Shown here: piece by piece, positions 55,395 to 64,000 of the stretch
How positions within the stretch are numbered: position 1 is the first letter of the stretch
Layout of the letters: each line of letters starts with the position of its first letter
Assembly (NCBI RefSeq): GCF_027172205.1
Contig: NC_070614.1
Location: forward strand, 31,558,501 to 31,622,500
DNA from: Podarcis raffonei
Taxonomy: Eukaryota > Chordata > Lepidosauria > Squamata > Lacertidae
Direction of reading: 5' to 3'
Length of the DNA stretch: 64,000 nt
Made by a program: the position numbers and the translations under genes
The notes under the pieces: generated by a model
What the model was told of the DNA's origin: nothing
Seen by the model: only the letters and a program-made list of their open reading frames with translations
The model's database searches: none

Positions 55395-55985
55395 GAGGGG
55401 AGTGGTTGTGGGCGGGAACCGAGCACCGCCCAGGGGGCGTTAGGCCCCTGCCATCCCCACTCACCTGGCTGGCGCCCACGCCCACTGGCAGGCAGCCAAC
55501 CAGGTGCCTCCGGGGGGCATGCCTAGCAGCTTAATGCTGCGGGGCCAGCCTCTCCTCAGCCTCATTCTACGTTGTCCCGTCGTGAGCCTTTTGGGCTCGG
55601 GTGGCGGTTAGGCATTGGATTAATGTGTTGTGGTGTTGTCGAAGGGCTAGGTGTGGCCATCACCTATGCCTTCAGTTTTTGGGTATTCCGTTAAAGGAAT
55701 CTGGCGGTCGTGTATTCTGTCCGATGCCTGCTTGGCGGGAGGCCATGGCACGACCCTCGGTGACATCAGGGGAGAGCCTATAGTTGGATTAGCATCAACA
55801 GGCTCCACCTACTGGTGAATAAACCCCCCTTGTTTTAGACATCCAATGCCTAAGCCAATACCTTTTCACTGCTGTAATAATAAGTTGTGGCCTTTTCTTG
55901 CCCATTAACCTTATATCATGTGTCCTCGTGTATTCATTCCACATTGCGGGGGTCGGGTCCTCGAACCACAAATTCCTACACCTAG
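55395..55985 (+). mobile_element. LTR fossil, family X copy 2
   Basis: GC-rich region with GGCGGTTAGGCATTGG, CCAATGCCTAAGCC and AATAAGTTGTGGCC, collinear with the minus-strand copies at 43935-44330 and 61885-62665. LTR only, old; ends approximate. Confidence 0.5.
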
Positions 55986-56029
55986 GATGACGTGGCATCA
56001 AGCTGTAGGGGATGAGGAACAAAGTCTTG

Positions 56030-56350
56030 AGACATGTAAAAAAGGGTGCTTAAAAAAGAGACTGCAGTTTCTTCTCCTACAGGAGGGGTGACTCTGTCTA
56101 GAAGTCCACTGGGGGACCAATGGGCCCATACAACTCTCACAATGGTGGCTTGTGTGGGGTCGTGGCATCCAATCCATGCTGGGGGCAACTGTCCAACACA
56201 AGTTCAACCCCACCACATTCCTATCAGGTGGAAGGCAGTCTGCCTGATGCTGGATACATGCCCAGTGCCTTAGCCAAACCAACTCTTTCCTGTAATTAAT
56301 AAAGTTTTGGCCTAATTCAACCCAATACCAGTCTTCTGTGTTCATTCTTG
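56030..56350 (+). mobile_element. Second LTR-like fossil
   Basis: Ends with GCCTTAGCC ... AATAAAGTTTTGGCC and TCTTCTGTGTTCATTC, the layout of an LTR R/U5. It differs in the body from the preceding element. LTR only. Confidence 0.4.
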
Positions 56351-56796
56351 TGGCCCTCCCTTCACCTGCCATGGCTGTTATGTGACCGTGAGGACAAATC
56401 TATCTCCTCTATTAGGTTCCCACAGAGCCCCAAACCCATAAATTCAGCTTCAGCACAGAGAGGAAGTCAAATCTCTTTGTCTCCAGAGCTCCACTGGAGA
56501 CTAGACAAACTTGTCCAGGTCAAAATACATGTAAAAAGGATACTTAGCAGGCTGGCTGGGGTAATTACCTTAACAAAGAGACTGGTTTGACCACTTTAGC
56601 AGTCCCTTCTCCTACAGTCTCCAGTATTAGAGATACAAAATCAAATGAGTTTGATTGTGCCAAGAATCTGAAGCCATTCCCATCTATGTTATATCTGAAG
56701 AAGAAAGTTACATCATGTCATTGCATTTTTTTTACATTGCTTTGTGGAAGTACAACATGAATCTCCAGTTTCAGTCTAATCTTCTGATTTAAAATG

Positions 56797-57480
56797 AAGC
56801 ACAGAGTGGATGAACAAGTGAAATCCTCAATGATACATCGGGCAATGAATATTGGTCATAATATTGAAATGTTGACTTGGGAGTGGTTGTGGAATATAGA
56901 TCTAAGGTTTATGGCAAGTTATGCTTTGAGGAAAAACTACCTGTATATGAAAATGATGTATAGATGGTATTTGACACCCAATGGATTAGTAAAAATGTGT
57001 AACTCTAAATAAAATACCTGTTGGAAATGTAAAGGTAAAGAAGTGACCTTTTTACATATGTGGTGGACTTCTAATAAGGTAAAAGTCTACTGGGAAATGA
57101 TATATGGTGAAGTGAAAAAAATGTTTAAAATAACTTTTATTAAGACACCAGAGGCTTTTCTTTTAGGAATTATACGAACTATAGAATAAGAAATCAAGAT
57201 AATTTTTTAAATGTAGAATTGGAAACCATTTATTGAATATTTACAAAATTATTGTAAACAAATTAAGACATTAGCAGGACTAAAGTAAAAATGTGCAGTG
57301 ACAGAAAACATATATTGACTATCTGGGATAAACAATAAATAAGGTTAACTTAGAATTGCAGTAAAAACAGTATAAATGTAAGAAACCACAAATAGGGGAG
57401 AGGGGAGTCGAAATATGATGTAGAATAATTCAAATTCTTGTTTTGTGTTTGTTCTAAAATTAAAAGTATAAATAAAATCT
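56797..57480 (+). mobile_element. L1-clade LINE fragment with 3' end
   Basis: Codes MYRWYLTPNGLVKMCNS, then CWKCKGKEVTFLHMWWTS in the next stretch, the L1 ORF2 C-terminal Cys/His region. Multiple stops. Absent from copy 2 of the duplicated segment, so it inserted after the duplication. Confidence 0.8.
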
Positions 57481-57539
57481 TAAAAAGAAAAGGCACAAAA
57501 TGGAAAAGGGTGACTAATTTTATCATTATTATTATTCAA

Positions 57540-57675
57540 GCACTTGAAAGACTGTGTAATGTTTTATTATGTTTTTATATACTAATATGTTGGAAGCTGC
57601 CCAGAGTGGCTGAGGCAACCCAGTCAGATGGGCAGAGTACAAATAATAAAATTATTGTTATTATTATTATTACTT
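57540..57675 (+). mobile_element. L2-type LINE 3' end
   Basis: GTTGGAAGCTGCCCAGAGTGG...GATGGGCAGAGTACAAATAATA with a (ATT)n tail. Absent from the duplicate at about 63750. Confidence 0.75.
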
Positions 57676-57939
57676 CAATAAACACAAGGTGCCACTCTAT
57701 TGATGGTAGTGCTTGAGTGCTGACAAGTTCCACTTTTCCATGGTATACATTTATGGCACACTTCAAAAATAATAATGGCATACATCATAATGATATGGAT
57801 GGTGATGACTCACGCTTATTGTGTGACTCTGCAAGCAAGGTTAACAGTAAACTGGGGGAGTATTATGATATAGAAAAGGCATTAATATTTATTCATTTAA
57901 AATACTGATATCCTGTTATCCAATCAACCTACAGGTGAA

Positions 57940-58885
57940 ACTCGGAAAATTAGAATATTGTGGAAAAGTTCATTTATTTCAGTAATTCAACTTAAAAGGT
58001 GAAACTAATACCGTATATAGTGGGACGCAGGTGGCGCTGTGGGTAAAACCTCAGCGCCTAGGACTTGCCGATCGCATGGTCGGCAGTTCGAATCCCCGCG
58101 GCGGGGTGCGCTCCCGTCGTTTGGTCCCAGGGCCTGCCAACCTAGCAGTTCGAAAGCACCCCCGGGTGCAAGTAGATAAATAGGGACCGCTTACTGGCGG
58201 GAAGGTAAACGGCGTTTCCGTGTGCTGCGCTGGCTCGTCAGATGCAGCTTGTCACGCTGGCCACGTGACCCGGAAGTGTCTGCGGACAGCGCTGGCTCCT
58301 GGCCTATAGAGTGAGATGAGCGCACAACCCCAGAGTCTGGCAAGACTGGCCCGTACGGGCAGGGGTACCTTTACCATTAATACTGTATATGAGATAGACT
58401 CATGACATGCAAAGCGAGATATGTCAAGCCTTTATTTGTTATAATTGTGATGTTTATGACGTACAGCTGATGAAAACCCCAAATTAACAATCTCAGAAAA
58501 TTAGAATATTAAATGAAATCAGCAAAACAAGGACTGCAAATAGAGCAATATTGGACCTCTGAGAAGTAGAAGCATGCACATGTACTCAGTACTTGGTTTG
58601 GGCCCCCTTTGCATCAATTACTGCCTCAATGTGGTGTGGCATGGATGCTATCAGCCTGTGGCACTGCTGAGGTGTAATGGAAGACCAGGAAGCTTCAATA
58701 GCAGCCTTCAGCTCTTCTGCATTGCTTGGTCTCATGTCTCTCATCTTTCTCTTGGCAATGCCCCATAGATTCTCTATGGGGTTCAGGTCAGGTGGGTTTG
58801 CCTGTATGGTACATTGACTTGCTGTTGCCGTTTTGAAAAGTAATGGCATTAGCTCAACTGTTCCCACATGAGACTCTTGAGAAAA
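57940..58885 (-). mobile_element. Tc1-like DNA transposon fragment, split by a Sauria SINE
   Basis: The low end CAGGTGAAACTCGGAAAATT-AGAATATTG and the subterminal CTCAGAAAATTAGAATATTA are shared with a Tc1-type element known from fishes and reptiles. The minus strand (58586-58894) codes the transposase C-terminus: NPPDLNPIENLWG (final acid residues of the DDE domain) and WSSITPQQCHRLIASMPHH. The N-terminal half and far inverted repeat are missing. It contains the SINE at 58019-58377. Confidence 0.88.
58019..58377 (+). repeat. Sauria SINE nested in a Tc1-like element
   Basis: TGGGACGCAGGTGGCGCTGT head, GGCAGTTCGAATCCCC B box, CAAGTAGATAAATAGGGACC body, and CCCAGAGTCTGGCAAGACTG tail. Target duplication TAATACCGTATAT (58006-58018) / TAATACTGTATAT (58378-58390). 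Confidence 0.95.
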
Positions 58886-58899
58886 ATACACCATTAATA

Positions 58900-59385
58900 C
58901 CAGGCATCAATATCACACATTAATAGAAAAACAGGAAGTTAATCCTACAATCCTTCTTTCTTAAAGACTCCAGAAAAACATGCATGGAATGCAGGGAGAT
59001 TACACATACATGTGCTGAAAAGCTAAAATGGTGCAAGCAAACATAGTTAAACATGGGAGGCAACATATTTACATCTATGCTTAATGCAGAGATCTCAGGC
59101 TGTACATCAATAAGCCTAAAATACACCACCATCAGCATTATTTAAAACAAGCATACATCATCAATAATAAAGAAACCACCCCAGCATAAAAGCAAAGCTA
59201 AACAGAGCAAATAGATAGAATATATTTTAAAAACATCAATATAAATTAAAAGAGATGATGTGTAGCAACCATGATAACTACTAGCAGACATGGAAGACCA
59301 CCTCTGTGGCCCCACATTTTATCTGTCTCCAGTGATGGGAATTCTTTTGCAGATCTCAACACTTTCAACGCCTGGGCAGGACTGT
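58900..59385. other. 3' flank of OR-5
   Basis: No gene or assignable repeat seen. Confidence 0.45.
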
Positions 59386-60354
59386 TCAAGAGAATCCCAA
59401 GCATTTCTGGATATATCTAGGAACAGTGTCAGGAAATTGCTTAAGATTCAATTGTTTCCACAATGCAGTCTGGATCTCTTTGTTTCTTATGCTATAGATG
59501 AATGGGTTGAGCATAGGGGGAAGAATAGTATATATCACAGCAAAGACTAGATCCAGGCCAGATGAGCTATTACTAGGTGGTCTGATGTAGGCAAAGACTG
59601 CAGTGAAAATGAAGACAGAGACAACCATGAGGTGTGGAAGGCAGGTGGAGAGGGCCTTATGCCGTCCCTGTTCAGAAGGCATTTTGAGTATTGTACTCAA
59701 GATCCACGCATAAGTTAGAATGATGAAGACAAAGCATCCAAAAACAGAAATACAGCTAAATACAAGAAGTCCAACTTCAACTAGGTATAAGTCAGAACAG
59801 GACAATTTTAGTAGCTTTGGGACTTCACAGAAGAATTGATCAACACGATTGGAACAGAACGTAATGGAAAATGTGCCTGCAGTGTGTAAAACAGCATAGA
59901 GAATACTGGTGATCCATGCAATGGTAACCATCTGAATGCAGGCCCCTTTGTTCATAATAACTTCATATTGCAGTGGATTACAGATGGCAACATACCTGTC
60001 ATGTGCCATTATGGTTAACAGGGTAAAATCAGAGCATCCAAAGAGGAAAAAGAAGAAAACTTGAGTGACACATGCAGCATACGAAATGTGCCTCTTGTTC
60101 ATGATTGAATTAACCATGGATTTGGGTTGAATGACAGAAACTGAGCCAATATCAGAAACGGCCAAGTTCATGAGGAAGAAGTACATTGGTGTATGCAGGT
60201 GGCGGTCAAGGGCTATTAAAAAGATGATCAAAAGATTCCCAATTACCGTTAACAAGTATAGTCCTAGGAACACAAAGAAGTGTAGTATCTGTAGTTCTCG
60301 GTTCCGAGAAAATTCTAGAAGTAGAAATTCAGATGTGGATGTCAGATTGTCCAT
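59386..60354 (-). CDS. OR-5: olfactory receptor, OR14-like, intact
   Basis: 322 aa. Start ATG at 60354 (MDNLTSTSEFLLLEFS); an in-frame extension to 60369 would begin with TTG and is rejected. An acceptor-like CTATCCTTCAGAG lies about 30 bp upstream. Motifs: NLTS glycosylation site, GNLLIIFLIAL, HTPMYFFLMNLA, MAHDRYVAICNPL, FFCEVPKLLKLSC, LSTCLPHL and PPMLNPFIYSIRNKE. The carboxyl tail is about a dozen residues longer than in OR-2. It is the most diverged of the five. No upstream first exon of the OR-2/3/4 type was recognised. Confidence 0.95.
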   Translation of the reverse strand: MDNLTSTSEFLLLEFSRNRELQILHFFVFLGLYLLTVIGNLLIIFLIALDRHLHTPMYFFLMNLAVSDIGSVSVIQPKSMVNSIMNKRHISYAACVTQVFFFFLFGCSDFTLLTIMAHDRYVAICNPLQYEVIMNKGACIQMVTIAWITSILYAVLHTAGTFSITFCSNRVDQFFCEVPKLLKLSCSDLYLVEVGLLVFSCISVFGCFVFIILTYAWILSTILKMPSEQGRHKALSTCLPHLMVVSVFIFTAVFAYIRPPSNSSSGLDLVFAVIYTILPPMLNPFIYSIRNKEIQTALWKQLNLKQFPDTVPRYIQKCLGFS

Positions 60355-60389
60355 TTTTATGTCACACAAGATTGCCAGCTATCTCTGAA

Positions 60390-61880
60390 GGATAGAAAAT
60401 CCCACAAAATATCAGAACTGATTCTCCATTTCAGTTAATGCTTTTATGCAGATATTTTAAATTCATATTTATTAACGTTATGGGAAGTGCTGCAATCCAC
60501 CATGAAATGTGTGCTTCGTGTAGGGAGGACTGTGATATTCCTATTGCCCCTTCAATATTTTCCTCATAGTACAACAAAGTGGATGTCATAAATGCATCTT
60601 GAGTAAATGAGAATCTTTGGGGGTACGGGAGGAAATCTGCATAATTACTCTATCCTTCAGAAAAATAGGTAGATATCTCAGAAATTTCAGCTGGTTCAAA
60701 ATGCAGTAGTGTTAGTACTGAACAGGGTTCAATTTTGAACTCACAAGTCACCTGCAGTGGTTTACAAATTAGTTTCTGTGCACAATTATACTACTCATAT
60801 TACATATTAGAATGCTAAGTGAATTGGTCTCCTATTATCTGAGATTGCCTCCTTTCCAACAGACTCTGTCTTGTGTTAATATTGGAAAAGATTCCCTCTT
60901 AGTAGTTCCAGCACCCATAGAAATTGATTCAACTGAACTTGGAGAGAGTATTTTTTGAGCTTAATATGGTTGCACTTGAAAAAAGAAACTGCAAAAGGAG
61001 ATTGCACCATGAAACTACTAAATTGCAATTCATCAAGAGGTATAGTGTTATCACTTTTGGATTGAATTCTTACAATTGATATTTTAATAACAAAACATGT
61101 ATATTTTAGTAATGTAGGTTGCAATCCTGTGAACACTTAGCTGGGATTAAGTCCCACTAAATTTTATGAGACATACTTTGAGCATTGAATTTTACTATTA
61201 AATGGTTGTAAATGGATGTACTCACTTACATTATTGAAATAAGCACCACTGGTTTCAGGTGGAAATCTCTTATCAGTTCAAATGCAGCAGTTTTCAAAAG
61301 AGAGAATCCAGTTGTTTAGGAGGAAGACTCTGAAGTATTATGTTGCATGTATGTGTATGCTGAACTTTATCTTGTCTCAACAATGTCTGCAATGGGCAGA
61401 CAAGGCACGTAGTTCACCCAGTTCTTTGATCTTTCTTAATTTTTCTTTGAAACCTAGCCCTCTGTGTGTTTCTACCAACACTGAGGTCTATTAGCTGTGG
61501 GAAGGAATTTGTAGTTCTATTTTCTTTGACATCTTGGAGACATTCTCCCAAGAGCCCAGTGCACCTCATCGGAAAAATGTGTTGAATTTTTTTTTCCTTC
61601 GCCTTCTCTTTGTTTGTTTCCACACTAACCTAAATAGATGATTGGCACCAATAAGGCAATAGGAATGTTAATGTCTATAATTAATTATATTTTGTTCCCT
61701 TGATGTTCCGGTTTTGGCTTAACGTGCAAGTACTATACTGTACCTGCAAAGAGTTGTTCTATATTGCCTTTTACAGCTGTAACCTCCAGAGAAAATAGAA
61801 CATTGTTGAGAGGCTGGCTCAACAAAGCATTTTGCAGATGCCATTGGTGGTTGTTGTTGATGTTTCTATGTTACAAAGGG
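60390..61880. other. Upstream region of OR-5, no gene seen
   Basis: Non-coding. No repeat family is confidently assigned. Confidence 0.45.
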
Positions 61881-61884
61881 TTGT

Positions 61885-62665
61885 GTGTCGAGGTCCCCCA
61901 AGCCACCCCTAAATAATTGACAATTCACACATAGTTTTTGTTTAAGGTTTTTGGCATAATTATGACCACAACTTTATTAAAATACATAAATGTGAGTGGT
62001 TGCTTAGGCATTGGTGCCGACTATCTGTCCCCTGCCCCAGGACAACCTAACTTCCGGATTCCAGCAAAAGCCAGTAAGGGGAAACAATATTGGGGGGACC
62101 ATGGAGCTGGGCACCAGACCCTCACCTCTCCCTTGCGAGGCCCAAGTCCCATTCAGGGGTACGGATGAAAGAATGGCAAGCCCCTGGATTCCTTTAATGG
62201 AATTCCCTTGCAGCAGCAGCATTGGAGGGGCAGGCACCGCCAATCCTTACCCCTCCACCAACCAATTTTTTAACCAATGCCTAACCACAACCTTACAAGT
62301 TGTGACGATTTGCTACGCAGTAGGCAAAAACCAAATGGGACCAGCCAATCAGCCAAATGGACAAAATTCCTACCAGGCCCCTGCCCCAAATGCAGACAAC
62401 CCCATGACAGGCATAGCAAGGTCAACGCAATAGACCTAGATTAGGGAGGGTGGGCGGGTGATCCGATGCACGCAGCGAAAAAGCCCAGTCAGTGCTGCGT
62501 GACTTGATTTTATAACCTTTGGTCCATCCCCCTAAATGGCAACACCAAAATTTGCCCAGTAACCCAACTGCCCAATCACTGTGGATGGCCATCCATACTA
62601 ATCCGCCCAGCGACAGAGGGGTGGCCTGACAGACCCCACCACAACACATGCTCTCTATGAAGGAG
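61885..62665 (-). mobile_element. LTR fossil, family X copy 3
   Basis: The minus strand has a TATA-like TTATAAAATC, GGTTAGGCATTGG, CCAATGCCTAAGC and AATAAAGTTGTGG in LTR order. It abuts the duplicated segment at about 62668 and is absent from the other copy at 54172. LTR only; ends approximate. Confidence 0.55.
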
Positions 62666-62667
62666 AA

Positions 62668-63815
62668 CACGCTTTGTAAGTTTTAGTTCCCAAATGATAA
62701 TCTGTTTGACAGAACTATTGTGGAGCTGAGCCAGTACAAAGGCCAAGCCTCAGCAAAGGGGTTTGTGATGCACAGCTTAAATTAATAATGCAGAGTCTTC
62801 TTCAGTAAAAGAATAAAAGCTTTACTGATTTAAAATAAACTTGTTTTTAAATAACAGCATAGTGTAACAGAAAATTAAACCACATTCAGAGCATAAAACA
62901 GAGTACAGGCTTCACTGAGCACAGGCTCCATTCCTGAGTCAGGCTCCACACACAGGGAGACTCAGAGGCTCCACAGAGTCTGTCTGCAAACAGATACAAA
63001 ACATTTATACAGAGAATGAGTTATCCTCTGGATAAGTCACAGAGATTCAGCATGCTAGAGTGATTTTGCAGCTTTTCTTTACTGCTTCCTTTTACTGCTT
63101 CTGCTCTCAAAGACCTTTGTCACATGACAGTTTGGTGGTGATAGAACTTCAGGATGACAGTGCTCTATTTTATTTTATTTTATTTTATTTACGACAATTA
63201 CGTAAATTTTATCATTCATGTAAAATGAATGTATGAATGAATTTACTGCTGTTTTATGTTTGCTTTATGTCATTTACACCTGTAAGAGTTTTTTGCTTCG
63301 AAACCATTTAGAGACCCTTAATAAAAAGAAAATTAAGAATTTCTGGACAGAAGTACTGGATATTATACAAACTAGTATGGGCTATGATATTCCAAGATAC
63401 CCTAAAATAACTCTCCTTTTTTATACTTAAGACATGTAAAAAGGATACTTAGCAAGCAGGCTAGGGCTATTACCTTAACAAAGAGATTGGTCTGACCATT
63501 TCAGCAGTTCCTTCTCCTACAAATTCCAATCTTAGAGATACAAAATCAGATTTATCACTGTGGCAGTAATCATGAATCTGAAGCCATTCCTATCCATATT
63601 AAATCTCAAGAAGAAAGTTTGGCATTGCATTTTTTACATTGATTTGTGGGAGAACATGACTTCAGCCTAATCGTCCAATTCAAAATTTAAAAGAAGCATA
63701 AAATGGAAAAGGGTGACTGCTGCTGCTGTTGTTCTTGTTCTTCAAGCACTTGAAGACTTCAATAAGCACAAGGTGACACTCTTTTGATGGTTGTTCCTTG
63801 AGTGTTGACTGATGT
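62668..63815 (+). repeat. Segmental duplication unit, copy 2
   Basis: Collinear with 54172-54550 and 56520-57735, but without the LTR and LINE insertions of copy 1. It carries its own insertion at 62764-63124. (TTTTA)n occurs at 63166-63190. Confidence 0.8.
62764..63124 (-). mobile_element. Possible solo LTR fossil
   Basis: 361 bp, ends TGTGATG / GTCACA, present only in copy 2 of the duplicated segment. The minus strand has AGTAAAGCTTTTATTC near the low end, like an LTR polyadenylation region. No clear target duplication. Family unknown. Confidence 0.4.
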
Positions 63816-64000
63816 TATTCATTTTCGGGAACATGACAATAATATCTACAAGGTGGCTTTTGTGACAGAGCACTGGTTTGCTCTTGCAGAGAAAAATCAT
63901 TGCACCACCTTGGCCTTTTGCATTTGTTTTACTTATTAATATACTGCAACAAAACACGAGAAAACATATGCTATATTCAGTGGTTTTTTGTTATTGTTTT

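Larger units (their letters stand above)
56520..57735 (+). repeat. Segmental duplication unit, copy 1 right part
   Basis: Matches 63430-63815: ACATGTAAAAAGGATACTTAGCA, GATACAAAATCA, GAATCTGAAGCCATTCC, ATGGAAAAGGGTGACT and TCAATAA-CACAAGGTG-CACT. It is split by an L1 fragment and an L2 tail that the other copy lacks. Confidence 0.8.

Noticed and set aside
55998-56372. 124-codon minus-strand frame
   Set aside because: Lies antisense in an LTR-like fossil and has no recognisable product.
58019-58130. Possible tRNA gene
   Set aside because: The A and B boxes belong to the head of a Sauria SINE; no full cloverleaf is expected.
1-64000. CRISPR arrays, operons or bacterial-type systems
   Set aside because: Split genes with GT-AG introns, SINEs and LINEs show vertebrate nuclear DNA; no spaced direct-repeat array is present.

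Overview
The window is nuclear DNA from a squamate reptile, most likely a lizard (a lacertid is plausible but cannot be proved from sequence alone). The repeat content supports this: Sauria SINEs, a MIR-like tRNA SINE, a BovB LINE, L2, CR1 and L1 fragments, hAT and Tigger-like MITEs, and a Tc1-like transposon. The genes are two chemoreceptor families that are strongly expanded in squamates.

Positions 1-30,270 hold three tandem vomeronasal type-2 receptor (V2R, class C GPCR) genes, all on the minus strand. V2R-A is cut by the window edge and shows exons 1-4 (412-4228). V2R-B is complete with six exons (7519-18100, predicted 877 aa). V2R-C is complete with six exons (20561-30267, predicted 866 aa). 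Every exon was placed with GT/AG borders, and phases agree across the three genes. Introns hold many retroelements, including a BovB LINE in intron 1 of V2R-C and a LINE fragment just inside intron 1 of V2R-B.

Positions 31,450-60,354 hold five single-exon olfactory receptor genes of the OR14-like type. OR-1 (minus), OR-2 (plus), OR-4 (plus) and OR-5 (minus) have full reading frames. OR-3 (plus) is a pseudogene with one apparent 7-bp deletion before TM7. OR-2 and OR-3 are close tandem duplicates. OR-2, OR-3 and OR-4 share an upstream block ending in a GT donor 1.0-3.6 kb before the coding exon, which looks like the untranslated first exon.

The rest is intergenic DNA built of old repeats and duplicated segments. 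The most informative structures are: a gene-conversion-like tract that makes V2R-B and V2R-C nearly identical over the 7TM exon and 3' flank while the ligand-binding exons differ; degraded copies of the exon-6 3' flank beside V2R-B; a 69-bp inverted repeat bracketing the OR-2 first exon; and several nested insertions with clear target-site duplications or empty sites. I found no novel non-chemosensory system. Both receptor families act in chemosensory neurons: V2Rs bind peptides or proteins in the vomeronasal organ, and ORs detect odorants in olfactory epithelium.
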